Assembly (NCBI RefSeq): GCF_023715445.1
Contig: NZ_JAMBOD010000001.1
Span: 186,001-250,000, forward strand
Source: Fictibacillus nanhaiensis
GTDB taxonomy: Bacteria; Bacillota; Bacilli; Bacillales; Fictibacillaceae
Direction of reading: 5' to 3'
Length of the DNA stretch: 64,000 bases
Part shown: positions 27,501-36,017 of the stretch, piece after piece
Layout: each line of letters opens with the position of its first letter
How positions within the stretch are numbered: the first letter of the stretch is position 1
The notes under the pieces: generated by a model
What the model saw: only the letters and a program-made list of their open reading frames with translations
Told to the model about the DNA's origin: nothing
Database searches by the model: none
Translations under genes and position numbers: made by a program

Positions 27501-27809
27501 CAAAGCTATCAAGTAATGGATGCGATCATTCTTGGTACACTTTCATTTATAAGTATTATCTATGGTTTTATCTCCAGACAAATAAGCTATTTTTTTACAG
27601 GCATGATCGTTTTGCTCCTAAATGTCTTAATTCAAACGAGACCGTATTGGGGCAATATGCCATGGTGGGTGTATTTGCTCTTAACTGGCATTCTGCTTAT
27701 CGGTTTTGCTAGTTTTAATGAGTTTAAGAAGCAAAAAGGAATGGAGTCACCGCCGTTGAAAGATATGATCAAAAAGAAATGGAATCAATGGTTTGGAGAA
27801 TGGAAATAA
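24507..27809 (+). CDS. Giant polytopic membrane protein of unknown function (1100 aa)
   Basis: The protein opens with a soluble head of about 85 residues (FVRDLNELKKGGYLKEKDYL, then a proline/lysine linker) and continues with around 30 hydrophobic helices almost to the end, closing in a basic tail. The head-then-TSLMAAGVILLLLGGLTLATSNW transition recalls DUF2157 membrane proteins, but the length is several times greater and suggests many duplicated helix pairs. No catalytic motif was found. The start follows AGGGGGGAT. An MFS gene follows after 36 bases, perhaps in the same transcript. Confidence 0.8.
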   Translation: MDELRFVRDLNELKKGGYLKEKDYLTVIEGYHRYVDDRKVKKTLIKAEPVKQEIIQPKQIKSLAQPKPKIELTPEQKRERNITSLMAAGVILLLLGGLTLATSNWEVFSSLTKTMLVGGIAILFGGLGALSEKVLKIRKTAFTFFVLFALFIPITILSAGYFELFGSWLSFYGEGRYVLGVLSTVLCVAVYFWFGLYFQSKLFSWFTFIAGSIGYAYVLLAVGLTKHAFYFAYAFGNAGYIALYQVNRSKQQNIFLKTLPVFIQANLILSTVLILVLFDNQFYQSFNIILTAILYLAMRMVNQRKEYELLFIGFITYGLFQLVQHSVLTDYSLLLVVMIPIVLLIIGKFSDKRLNTYYQLANGAISVLAFLFITVNGVLLSAGEGSVWLLLGYLVLAGNFIYLCYLTLFSFFKYLAPFYLVCTFMEMYHLMGISYREYLGLAIGISAALSYGIGQCLKPLHRSSLFVGGGGILLSFLITSLTERSLQASIISLILTGLALRHLMIEKGENKRISAWLASVFIFSALFYTGMAFLQEPKLSLSMTLGSIVLLGLHIWKRNVEILSVAFISIATISAIVNFLVASFDGSFTWVKLLSSLLLIVSLWFATQHFKVKAGYSGIQFGLFFSIFYTADLFGFSLTDKSSPYIFIGIAYVLFVSGEFLKRFDAKSEYPVKAVSHFFLFLTIGFSILVSQAVLPYVCIAILYGMYMLRAFKEYEIRFHFYAGLTMLAIAFHYFIFEWLTNEGPVIFSVILAGLYFLLKPHWKDRIIIYTVPFSLFFLGEYILNWGINRPYLFIHAGLLIGFILFYQSLKGYWKYASAVLLIYLMIDLEELFLVYRVQSEIKAFIWFIAGFLISVAGMLYYNKLYTKTHKYNVDLFAVFGIIYVAAGFNYSQGILSTAGLSLLAILFYVQSKRLSEITLGKNVLQTISCFFVLFAYYSFINQFEIPVLIQTELNVLPWILLSYVITRKTWRVPEKTANSVQSSILGIIAALLMIDAMQSYQVMDAIILGTLSFISIIYGFISRQISYFFTGMIVLLLNVLIQTRPYWGNMPWWVYLLLTGILLIGFASFNEFKKQKGMESPPLKDMIKKKWNQWFGEWK

Positions 27810-27845
27810 CAATGGATAGTTAATTAGTTTTTAGGGGGAATTATT

Positions 27846-29096
27846 TTGAGCGGGGAACAGGTAAAACCCAAAATTACCATGGGTATGCTTTTTAAGAATA
27901 AGGTTATACGGACTATATTATTTTCAGTATTTTTTCTTCAAATTGGTATTTGGGTTCGTAACTACTCCATTCTTTTGTATGTAATTGAGAAAACGAATGA
28001 GAATCCAATCGCTGTATCATTGATCTCTGTTGCAGAATTTGCACCGATCTTTTTATTCTCTTTTTTAGGAGGTACATTTGCTGATCGATGGAAACCGAAA
28101 AAAACAATGATATGGTGTGACTTGCTGAGTGCAGTTTCCATCTTTGCTGTTTTACTGACTTTATTGTTCGGAAGCTGGAAGATCATCTTTTTTGCGACCC
28201 TAGTTTCATCTATTTTGTCACAGTTTTCACAGCCATCAGGAATGAAACTGTTTAAGATTCATGTACCAGAAGAGATGGTTCAACTGGGAATGTCCTTGTA
28301 TCAGACGCTGTTTGCAGTATTTATGATTCTTGGACCAATCATAGGTACGTATGTGTATCAGCAATTTGGCATAAATGCCGCAATAGGTATTATGGGAGTA
28401 GCTTTTATCTTATCGGCTGTTATTCTAACTTTATTGCCTCCAGATGAAGAGGTTGAAAGGCAAGAAGAGAAATCTTCCATCTGGCATGAAATGAAGGAAG
28501 GTTTTAGTTATGTGTTAAGCAAACGGACGTTAACCTTACTTGGTGCGTGTTTTGCTGTAGCTGGTCTGGCATTAGGTTTAACACAGCCGCTAACTGTTTT
28601 TTTAGTGACTGAGCAGTTAGGACTTCCAAAAGAACAGCTTCAATGGCTGATGGCAGCATTCGGAACGGGGATGATTCTTGGTGGGGGCTTAACAATAGGG
28701 ATGGCAAGTAAAATAAAGCCTCAAATTTTACTGTCTTTAGGGTTGGGAGCAAGTTCTTTAGGATTTTTCATTATGGGTATTTCTACAGAATTCTGGCTTA
28801 CTCTTACTGCAGAATTCATTAGCGGCTTGTTTATGCCATGCATTCATATTGGTATCAATACACTAATTTTGCAAGGAACCGAATCAAAATTCATCGGACG
28901 TGTAAATGGTATACTTAATCCTTTATTTATGGGAGCAATGGTACTTACAATGTCTATCAGCGGCTGGCTCAAAGAAACATTCTCATTAATCTTCATGTTT
29001 GAAGGAGCTGCGCTTCTTTTTGCAGTTGGTATCTTAACCATGGTACCTCTTATGAAAAAAACACCAATGGTGCAAACTGAATTACAAAAATCATAA
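27846..29096 (+). CDS. MFS exporter (MFS_3 / EntS-MefA-like)
   Basis: The 416-residue protein has 12 helices. The loop between helices 2 and 3, GGTFADRWKPKKTM, is the MFS signature. The family of short-linker MFS_3 proteins includes the enterobactin exporter EntS and macrolide pumps. The ligand here is unknown. It starts with TTG behind AGGGGGA, 36 bases after the giant membrane protein, and ends at a strong terminator. Confidence 0.87.
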   Translation: MSGEQVKPKITMGMLFKNKVIRTILFSVFFLQIGIWVRNYSILLYVIEKTNENPIAVSLISVAEFAPIFLFSFLGGTFADRWKPKKTMIWCDLLSAVSIFAVLLTLLFGSWKIIFFATLVSSILSQFSQPSGMKLFKIHVPEEMVQLGMSLYQTLFAVFMILGPIIGTYVYQQFGINAAIGIMGVAFILSAVILTLLPPDEEVERQEEKSSIWHEMKEGFSYVLSKRTLTLLGACFAVAGLALGLTQPLTVFLVTEQLGLPKEQLQWLMAAFGTGMILGGGLTIGMASKIKPQILLSLGLGASSLGFFIMGISTEFWLTLTAEFISGLFMPCIHIGINTLILQGTESKFIGRVNGILNPLFMGAMVLTMSISGWLKETFSLIFMFEGAALLFAVGILTMVPLMKKTPMVQTELQKS

Positions 29097-29101
29097 AAAA
29101 G

Positions 29102-29137
29102 AAGAAGCTGGAGTTCACTCACTCCAGCTTCTTTTTT
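29102..29137 (+). terminator. Terminator after the MFS gene
   Basis: A 13-bp perfect stem (AAGAAGCTGGAGT / ACTCCAGCTTCTT) with six-base loop is followed by TTTT. Confidence 0.95.
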
Positions 29138-29294
29138 ATGAGTCCTTATTTTTTCTATAAAAGCTTTAATTTTTTCCTGCTTGTACTGCTGGATTGCCGT
29201 TTTGATTATAAAGTAAATGATATTTTCTTTTAGTAATAGAAGCAGAAAAGGAAATAAGAGCCTTTTATTGAATAAAACCTAAGGAAGAGAAGAA

Positions 29295-30155
29295 ATGAAG
29301 GAGTTGTCGACATTATGTGTGGGATTTGGAGTTAAGTATGAGAAAAGAGATTTAAATCTTCCGTTAGTATTGCAAAAACGGAGTGAAGCTATTTTTAAAG
29401 ACTTATCAAATGATCCAAATGTGCTTGCGTTCTTTTATGGAGGTTCCATTGCAAAGGGAAATGCAGATCTTTTTTCAGACTTGGATCTTCGAATTGTAGT
29501 AAATGATGAACACTTTGAAGAGTATAGAATCAACAAAAAGGAACGCGCAAAAAGGTGGGGAGAAGTTCTCTTTTACGAGGATTTCCCATGGGCAGCACAT
29601 TCAGTAGCTCATTATATTGATTTTGTTAAAGTTGATTCCTTTTATTATATGAAAGAACATTTAATACCCTCCTTATACTTAAAACAAGAAACAAAAATTG
29701 TTTATGATCCATATAACATTGTCAATAGTGTCTGGAAAGCCTCTCAGAAATTAACCTATCAATTAAGTGAAGAAGAATTTGAAATCTGGCGCGGCAAGTT
29801 TTTTGCTCACATACATGAAGTGTACAGAAGAATAAAACGGGGAGAGTTGTATTACGCTTTAAGTTCTCTTAATATGCTCAGGTGGTCTATTGCTGCCGGA
29901 TGGGATATGGAGAAAGACAGGCTTCCCAATCAAATGGGGGTATGGTCTACATACGAAGGAAAAAGAAGTCACTTCGAAGAATGGCAAATATCTCGATTGG
30001 AAAGCTGGAATAGTGATCGAACCCCAACTCAAATTTTGTCGGTATTACATTCAATCATTCCTGAATTCAAGAGATTGCACAGATCTCTCTGTGATAAACT
30101 TTCTATACAAGAAGATCCAATATGGCTTAACGAAATTTTTAATAAAATCATCTAG
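29295..30155 (+). CDS. Nucleotidyltransferase-fold protein
   Basis: The 286-residue protein has the polymerase-beta fold signature YGGSIAKGNADLFSDLDLRIV (about 48-68): a GS motif followed by the metal-binding DLDL. The helical C-terminal half (about 150-280) resembles aminoglycoside adenylyltransferases (ANT-like), but no specific drug signature is clear. It may adenylylate a small molecule or act on another substrate. The start follows AAGGAAGAG. It is a single gene with a terminator. Confidence 0.75.
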   Translation: MKELSTLCVGFGVKYEKRDLNLPLVLQKRSEAIFKDLSNDPNVLAFFYGGSIAKGNADLFSDLDLRIVVNDEHFEEYRINKKERAKRWGEVLFYEDFPWAAHSVAHYIDFVKVDSFYYMKEHLIPSLYLKQETKIVYDPYNIVNSVWKASQKLTYQLSEEEFEIWRGKFFAHIHEVYRRIKRGELYYALSSLNMLRWSIAAGWDMEKDRLPNQMGVWSTYEGKRSHFEEWQISRLESWNSDRTPTQILSVLHSIIPEFKRLHRSLCDKLSIQEDPIWLNEIFNKII

Positions 30156-30171
30156 CATAAATGTCTTAATG

Positions 30172-30204
30172 GAGGATGAACCATCAGCGGTTTGTCCTCT
30201 TTTG
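30172..30204 (+). terminator. Terminator after the nucleotidyltransferase gene
   Basis: An 11-bp stem with two wobbles (GAGGATGAACC / GGTTTGTCCTC) and a six-base loop is followed by TTTT. Confidence 0.75.
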
Positions 30205-30306
30205 TATAGAGGGGAATTATATCTACCGTTTTTCAACCTAAGTTAATGGGTATCATAAATATATTTACTTTTAAAATATTGAAAATCATAAGGGGAATCA
30301 ATCACT

Positions 30307-31116
30307 ATGACAATCTCACCAGATCAACGAATTACTTTACATGGTTTCAATAACCTGACAAAGTCATTAAGTTTTAATATGTATGATGTTTGTTATACGA
30401 AAACAAGGGAAGAACGGGAAGCTTATATAGAATATATCGACGAACAATATAACGCTGAGAGATTGACAAATATACTTCAGACCGTTTCAGATACGATTGG
30501 CGCGCATGTCTTAAATGTAGCGAAACAAGACTATGTCCCTCAAGGGGCGAGCGTTACACTTCTTGTTTCGGAAGGACCTGTAGTTGAGGTGCCTACAGAT
30601 TCGTATGATGATTCAGCAACTGCGATGCCTGAATCGGTGGTGATGCAGTTAGATAAAAGTCATTTGACCGTTCATACCTACCCAGAATTTCATCCAGAAG
30701 AAGGGATTAGTACCTTCAGGGCAGATATCGATGTTTCAACGTGTGGAGAAATATCTCCGCTTAAAGCCTTAAACCATCTTATCAATTCTTTTGATACCGA
30801 CATTGTTACGATGGATTATCGTGTAAGAGGTTTTACGAGAGACATTAAAGGTCACAAACTGTTTATCGATCATGATATTAATTCCATTCAGAATTATCTT
30901 TCGGATGATATCAAAAATATGTATGACATGATAGACACTAATATTTATCAGGAGAATATCTTCCACACAAAATGCCGTTTAAAGGAATTTGATTTAAATA
31001 ATTATCTATTCGGTTACACAAAAAATACATTAGATTCAAAAAGTATCAATGAAATAACAGAGCGTATTCAATCAGAAATCGATGAGATTTTTTACGGAAG
31101 AAATATTAAAAAATAA
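30307..31116 (+). CDS. speD: S-adenosylmethionine decarboxylase proenzyme, class 1A
   Basis: The 269-residue protein matches the E. coli type rather than the short Bacillus type. [11 protein letters not shown] (about 119) contains the Lys-Ser bond that self-cleaves to create the pyruvoyl group on serine; [17 protein letters not shown] follows with the conserved catalytic cysteine. It makes decarboxylated AdoMet for spermidine synthesis. No speE lies beside it. The start follows AAGGGGA. It is a single gene with its own terminator. Confidence 0.93.
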   Translation: MTISPDQRITLHGFNNLTKSLSFNMYDVCYTKTREEREAYIEYIDEQYNAERLTNILQTVSDTIGAHVLNVAKQDYVPQGASVTLLVSEGPVVEVPTDSYDDSATAMPESVVMQLDKSHLTVHTYPEFHPEEGISTFRADIDVSTCGEISPLKALNHLINSFDTDIVTMDYRVRGFTRDIKGHKLFIDHDINSIQNYLSDDIKNMYDMIDTNIYQENIFHTKCRLKEFDLNNYLFGYTKNTLDSKSINEITERIQSEIDEIFYGRNIKK

Positions 31117-31132
31117 AATATGAAAATAGCTT

Positions 31133-31162
31133 AGACCTCTGAATTTTTATCAGAGGTCTTTC
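31133..31162 (+). terminator. Terminator after speD
   Basis: A 10-bp perfect stem (AGACCTCTGA / TCAGAGGTCT) with seven-base loop, followed by a short T-rich tail. Confidence 0.85.
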
Positions 31163-31216
31163 ATAATTCCCATGAACTTTATGAACAAAAAGTTCATTAT
31201 TTGGTTAAACTTCTTT

Positions 31217-31267
31217 TTGAAAATTTGCGTGTTAGGATTATAAAAAGATTAAATGAAAGCGCTACCA
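31217..31267 (+). promoter_or_regulatory. Promoter and cre site of the tctCBA operon
   Basis: TTGAAA (31217-31222) and TATAAA (31239-31244), 16 bases apart, form a sigma-A-like promoter. Directly downstream, TGAAAGCGCTACCA (31254-31267) matches the CcpA cre consensus TGWAANCGNTNWCA at 13 of 14 positions. Its place at about +5 to +18 would let CcpA block transcription. Carbon catabolite repression of tricarboxylate uptake is thus likely. Confidence 0.75.
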
Positions 31268-31282
31268 AAAAGGAGGATACAT

Positions 31283-32299
31283 ATGAAAAAAGGAAACTGG
31301 AAAAATTGGCTGTTAGCCGGTCTGTTAATACCATCACTCGCAGCATGCAGTACATCCGGATCAAGCAGCAAAACAGGTGATTCAGATTATCCCAAAAAGT
31401 CAATTGCAGTCGTCGCTCCATCTGGTGCCGGAGGTGGATGGGATTTGACTGCTCGGTCACTAACTAAAGTGCTTGGGGAAACAAAACTAGTTGACCAAAC
31501 CATGACAGTTGAAAACAAACCAGGAGGTGGTGGAGCCGTTTATCTAGCTGAATACGCTACACAGCATAAAAAGGATGACTATAAACTGTATGTTAATTCA
31601 CCTCCAATATTAATCAATAACCTTAAGAAAGAAGGAAACAGTCCATATGGCTATAAAAACACTACGCCGCTTGCTCAATTAACGAAGGATTTTGGAGCGA
31701 TCGTAGTAAAAGAAGATTCAAAATATAACAGTTTAAAAGAACTGATGGAAGCTGTGAAAAAAGATCCAAAATCAGTAACTGCAGCAGGCGGATCTGCTCC
31801 TGGATCAATGGACCACCTTGTGGCTGTTCTTCCTGCTTATAAATCAGGAGTCGATCCAAAATCAGTAAAATACGTTTCCTATGATGGTGGGGGCGAAGCG
31901 ATCGCCGCATTACTAGGCGGAAATGCAGATTACATCGCAACTGATGCTTCAGCAGTTGGAGAATTTTTAAAAGCCGGAAAAGTTAAAGTACTTGGCGTTT
32001 CTGCAACGGAAAGATTAAAAGGTGACTTAGCTGACGTCCCAACTTTTAAAGAAGAAGGAATTGACGCTGATTTCACCATCTGGAGAGGTATCTTTGGACC
32101 AAAGGAAATGTCTGATAGCGCAAAAGATTTTTGGACTAAGACACTGAAAGACCTTGATGAAAGCAAAGAATGGCAAGCAGAGCTTGAACGAAACGGCTGG
32201 GAATCAGAATTTAAAGATGCCGAAGAGTTTACTTCATTTTTAGAAGAACAGGAAAAACAAGTTGAAGATCTATTAAAGTCATTAGGGATGAACAAATAG
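31283..32299 (+). CDS. tctC: Tripartite tricarboxylate transporter substrate-binding lipoprotein
   Basis: The 338-residue protein has a lipoprotein signal (lipobox LAAC, Cys about 24) followed by a Ser/Gly linker. The mature part has the TctC/Bug pattern: PSGAGGGWDLTARSL (about 47), ENKPGGGG and YDGGGEAIAALLGGNADYI. It captures citrate or a similar carboxylate outside the membrane and delivers it to TctAB. The start is set by AAGGAGG; an upstream in-frame start lies inside the cre site. First gene of the operon. Confidence 0.93.
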   Translation: MKKGNWKNWLLAGLLIPSLAACSTSGSSSKTGDSDYPKKSIAVVAPSGAGGGWDLTARSLTKVLGETKLVDQTMTVENKPGGGGAVYLAEYATQHKKDDYKLYVNSPPILINNLKKEGNSPYGYKNTTPLAQLTKDFGAIVVKEDSKYNSLKELMEAVKKDPKSVTAAGGSAPGSMDHLVAVLPAYKSGVDPKSVKYVSYDGGGEAIAALLGGNADYIATDASAVGEFLKAGKVKVLGVSATERLKGDLADVPTFKEEGIDADFTIWRGIFGPKEMSDSAKDFWTKTLKDLDESKEWQAELERNGWESEFKDAEEFTSFLEEQEKQVEDLLKSLGMNK

Positions 32300-32368
32300 T
32301 CTGCAAATGGAGGAGTAAAACTACTTCTCCATTTTTATTAAATGCTGTGCTACAAAGGAGTTGATTTA

Positions 32369-32830
32369 ATGCAAACAGGGAGTTTTGACCGTTATGCGAG
32401 TGTATTATTCGCTTTAATTGGAGCCACTTTTTTATTTGAAAGCAGGAATATTGCCAATAGTGCATATGGCAGTGAAGTAGGTCCGAATGTTTTTCCCTTT
32501 TTACTAGGACTTATTCTTATCCTATTAAGTGTAAAACTGTTTATTGAGTCATTCAAAACCGCTCAAAACAAAAACAATACACGTGAAAAATTAATGATGA
32601 AACGTTTTTTAATTATCCTGACTGCTAGTCTTTTATATGCTGCTTTCATAGAAACGATCGGCTATCTGATCAGTACATTCGTTTTTCTTTTGGTTTCATT
32701 TCAGGCTATGGAAAAGGGAAGCTGGATTAAAAACAGCTTGATTGCAGCTGCTTTTTCATTCTGTGTTTACTACTTATTTGTTGTCGTATTAAAAGGCTCT
32801 TTGCCAGGGCTGCCTGTATGGTTTAGTTAG
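32369..32830 (+). CDS. tctB: Tripartite tricarboxylate transporter small membrane subunit
   Basis: The 153-residue protein has four helices, about 9-25, 38-56, 78-98 and 120-145. The segment SEVGPNVFPFLLGLIL is typical of TctB. It works with TctA in the membrane. The ATG at 32369 is preceded by AAAGGAG; the earlier in-frame codon lacks such a site. It sits 69 bases after tctC and 11 before tctA. Confidence 0.9.
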   Translation: MQTGSFDRYASVLFALIGATFLFESRNIANSAYGSEVGPNVFPFLLGLILILLSVKLFIESFKTAQNKNNTREKLMMKRFLIILTASLLYAAFIETIGYLISTFVFLLVSFQAMEKGSWIKNSLIAAAFSFCVYYLFVVVLKGSLPGLPVWFS

Positions 32831-32841
32831 GAGGAAAAGGT

Positions 32842-34368
32842 ATGGGCGTTATGGATTTTCTAATGCAAGGTTTTCAAACAGCTATACAACCTGAAAACTT
32901 ATTCTTTGCCTTTATTGGTGTTTTAATTGGAACAGCAGTCGGAGTGCTGCCTGGTATTGGTCCGATGAGCGGTGTGGCTCTGCTCATACCTGTTACCGCA
33001 ACGTTAACGAGCGGAATGGAACCATCAGCAGCAGCTACGAGTTCTATTATTCTATTAGCTGGTGTGTATTATGGAGCTATGTATGGAGGTTCAACTACTT
33101 CCATACTGCTTAATACACCAGGTGAGTCTTCGTCCGTTGTAACAACACTCGACGGGTATCAAATGGCAAAACAAGGCCGTGCAGGAGCAGCGCTCTCGAT
33201 TGCAGCCATCGGTTCCTTTGCAGCAGGAATTGTATCAATTATCGGATTGGCATTGCTCGCAAATCCTCTTTCTGAAATGGCATTAAAGTTCGGACCGGCA
33301 GAATATTTTTCCCTTATGCTCTTAGGCTTGGCTGCTGTTAGTGGTCTTGCAGGGGGATCAATCACAAAAGCTTGGATGATGACTGTGACAGGACTGCTTC
33401 TGGCTACGATTGGTATCGATGCCGTTTCTGGGGTCGCTCGTTTTACGTATGAGATTCCTGTGCTTTTTGGAGGTCTGGAATTTTTAACAGTCGCCGTCGG
33501 TTTGTTTGCACTAGGGGAAGTTTTCAAAACCATACTTCATAAAGAAGATGACCAAGAAAGAGTTGCGAAAGTCGGGAGAGTCATTCCTTCTAGAACAGAT
33601 TTCAAAGAGAGTGCAGGACCTATTGCTCGTGGATCGATTCTTGGTTTTTTCATTGGTGTCCTGCCTGGTGCAGGAGCAACGTTAGCTTCTTTCTTTTCTT
33701 ATATTGCAGAAAAGAAATTGAGCAAAAATCCAAAGAAATTTGGGAAAGGTGCAATTGCAGGAGTTGCAGCACCTGAGTCGGCTAACAACGCAGCTTCAGG
33801 CGGAGCTATGATTCCACTATTAACTCTTGGCATTCCCGGATCGGGTACAACCGCTATCCTTATGGGTGCACTTATCATGTACAATGTACAGCCTGGTCCG
33901 TTATTATTCAGTGACCATCCTGATGTAGCTTGGGGACTTATTGCGAGTATGTTTATAGGGAATTTGATGCTATTAATTTTAAACATGCCTCTCGTTAAAG
34001 TATTTGCAAAGATAATTGAAACACCTCCAAAATATCTACTGCCAATTATTATTGCTATATCTGTTTTCGGAGTTTATGCCGTTCAAGTAACAACTTTTGA
34101 TCTTTATTTACTGATTGGCTTTGGATTAGCAGGCTATCTTTTAGCGAAAAACGATTATCCGCTTGCACCACTTGTACTTGGACTTGTTTTAGGACCAATG
34201 ATCGAAAATAACATGAGACGCGCACTAACTACATCTAATGGAGATTTCATGGTATTTATTGAGAACCCTCTCTCAGCGATTTTTCTTGTTTGTTCTGTAT
34301 TATGGATATTAGTACCTTTCTTACTCCGGTTAAAGGGAAAAAATGTTGTTATTAATGTAGAAGGATAA
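32842..34368 (+). CDS. tctA: Tripartite tricarboxylate transporter large membrane subunit
   Basis: The 508-residue, about 12-helix protein has the two TctA glycine/proline signatures, GVLPGIGPMSGVALLIP (about 34) and GVLPGAGATLASF (about 272), and the GTTTSILLNTPGE-like stretch near 85. It forms the transport channel of the secondary, ion-driven carboxylate importer. AGGAGGAAAAGGT precedes the ATG. A hairpin with T-run separates it from the sensor kinase gene. Confidence 0.95.
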   Translation: MGVMDFLMQGFQTAIQPENLFFAFIGVLIGTAVGVLPGIGPMSGVALLIPVTATLTSGMEPSAAATSSIILLAGVYYGAMYGGSTTSILLNTPGESSSVVTTLDGYQMAKQGRAGAALSIAAIGSFAAGIVSIIGLALLANPLSEMALKFGPAEYFSLMLLGLAAVSGLAGGSITKAWMMTVTGLLLATIGIDAVSGVARFTYEIPVLFGGLEFLTVAVGLFALGEVFKTILHKEDDQERVAKVGRVIPSRTDFKESAGPIARGSILGFFIGVLPGAGATLASFFSYIAEKKLSKNPKKFGKGAIAGVAAPESANNAASGGAMIPLLTLGIPGSGTTAILMGALIMYNVQPGPLLFSDHPDVAWGLIASMFIGNLMLLILNMPLVKVFAKIIETPPKYLLPIIIAISVFGVYAVQVTTFDLYLLIGFGLAGYLLAKNDYPLAPLVLGLVLGPMIENNMRRALTTSNGDFMVFIENPLSAIFLVCSVLWILVPFLLRLKGKNVVINVEG

Positions 34369-34384
34369 TACAAGCATGGAAGAG

Positions 34385-34414
34385 AAGACTTTCTAATTTG
34401 AGAAAGTCTTTTCT
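34385..34414 (+). terminator. Intercistronic hairpin between tctA and the sensor kinase gene
   Basis: A 10-bp stem (AAGACTTTCT / AGAAAGTCTT) with a short T-rich tail, only 17 bases after tctA. It may lower expression of the regulatory genes relative to the transporter. Confidence 0.7.
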
Positions 34415-34431
34415 ATTTTCAGGGGGAAACT

Positions 34432-36003
34432 ATGAAACTTCAAACAAAATTAATCGCCATCAGCTGCTCCCTCATCTTTCTAGTGGTAGTTCTTTTGGCC
34501 GTTCTTTTCCAAGTCATGTTCGTGGATACAATAAAGGACCAGATTGGGAAAAGAGCGCTGAGTGTTGCGAATACGGTAAGCAGCAATCCATTCGTAATAG
34601 AAGCATTCGAAAAAGAAGATCCTTCACAATGGATACAGCCTTATGCTGAGGAAATTAGGAAGAAAACAGGTGCACAGTATGTCGTTGTTGGGAATAAGGA
34701 TGGAATCCGGTATTCACATCCCATTCCAAAACGCATTGGGAAAAAGATGGTAGGCGGGGATAACGAAATTGCGTTGTCGGGAGAACCTAGCATTACGGAG
34801 GCGATCGGCTCTCTTGGTCCAGCTGTTAGAGGTAAATCTCCCATAATAAACGATAATAAGGAAATCATTGGATTAGTTTCAGTTGGTTTCTTGACAACCA
34901 GTATAAATGAAATTATCTGGCCGTATAAATTAAAGATTTTACTTATTGGGATATTCACTCTTCTAATAGGGATTATTGGATCCACATTAATCGCAAAAGG
35001 AGTAAAAAGAGCAACACATGGTTTGGAACCAAAAGAGATCGGATTGTTATACAAAGAAAAAAGTGCTATTCTTGAAGCCATTAGAGAAGGTGTAATTGCC
35101 ATTAACCGTGACGGTGATATAACCATGGTTAATCATACCGCTCTGGAAATGCTTGAAATGGATACAGCGAATTTAATAGGAACGAATATTTTAAAAACCA
35201 TACCAAACTCAAGATTAATAGACGTCATTTCAACAGGCAAGAGTGAGTTTGATGAGCAAATGAAACTCGGAAAAAGCAACGTTGTAGCAAATAGAGTTCC
35301 TATAATGGATTACAACGGCAATGTATTGGGTGCAGTTGCAACTTTCAGGAACAAAAACGAACTGTATAGACTAAATGAAGAATTAGCACAAGTAAAAGGA
35401 TACAGTGAAGGGCTTCGGGCACAGACTCATGAATTCTCAAATAAATTGTATTTAATTTCCGGATTAATTCAGTTGGGCTCTTATCAGGAAGCTCTCGATG
35501 TAATAACAAAAGAATCAAATGTACAAAGGAACTTTACTCAGTTTATTATGAAACAAATTTCTGACCCCTATATTGGAGGTTTGTTAATCGGTAAATTCAA
35601 TCGTTCAAAAGAGCTTAAAGTCACTTTTCTAATTGATCCCGCCAGTACATTTAAAGATATTCCTGAAACAGCAGACAGACAATTACTTATAACCATAATC
35701 GGAAATCTAGTAGATAATGCAATGGAAGCTGCTGTTAAAAAAAATGGCTATGAAAGTGAAGTTAAGATTTGTCTATCAGATACAGGAAAACAGCTTTTAA
35801 TAGAAGTTGAAGATAATGGGGAAGGAATTCCGTTCTCTATCGCTAATAAGTTATACCAAAAGGGATACTCGACAAAAGGGAAAGACCGCGGCTATGGTTT
35901 ATATTTAATTAAACAGTCAGTGGAACAGTTAAATGGTGAACTTTTCTATGAAAGAACAAAATCAAATACTACCCTTTTCACAGTTATTATCCCGAAAGAA
36001 TAG
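34432..36003 (+). CDS. Sensor histidine kinase, CitA/DcuS family
   Basis: The 523-residue protein has helix one (8-28), an extracellular PAS-like sensor domain (30-165, with GNKDGIRYSHPIPKRIGK and VSVGFLTT), helix two (170-192), a cytoplasmic PAS domain (about 210-310), and a kinase domain with H-box LRAQTHEFSNKL (His about 334), N-box NLVDNAMEA and G-boxes DNGEGI and GYGLYLIK. This layout senses di- and tricarboxylates directly. It is next to the tctCBA genes and so probably controls them with the regulator downstream. Confidence 0.93.
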   Translation: MKLQTKLIAISCSLIFLVVVLLAVLFQVMFVDTIKDQIGKRALSVANTVSSNPFVIEAFEKEDPSQWIQPYAEEIRKKTGAQYVVVGNKDGIRYSHPIPKRIGKKMVGGDNEIALSGEPSITEAIGSLGPAVRGKSPIINDNKEIIGLVSVGFLTTSINEIIWPYKLKILLIGIFTLLIGIIGSTLIAKGVKRATHGLEPKEIGLLYKEKSAILEAIREGVIAINRDGDITMVNHTALEMLEMDTANLIGTNILKTIPNSRLIDVISTGKSEFDEQMKLGKSNVVANRVPIMDYNGNVLGAVATFRNKNELYRLNEELAQVKGYSEGLRAQTHEFSNKLYLISGLIQLGSYQEALDVITKESNVQRNFTQFIMKQISDPYIGGLLIGKFNRSKELKVTFLIDPASTFKDIPETADRQLLITIIGNLVDNAMEAAVKKNGYESEVKICLSDTGKQLLIEVEDNGEGIPFSIANKLYQKGYSTKGKDRGYGLYLIKQSVEQLNGELFYERTKSNTTLFTVIIPKE

Positions 36004-36017
36004 AGGTATACAACATC

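Noticed and set aside
31930-32295. 121-codon antisense frame within tctC
   Set aside because: No ribosome site or family match; the sense gene is certain.
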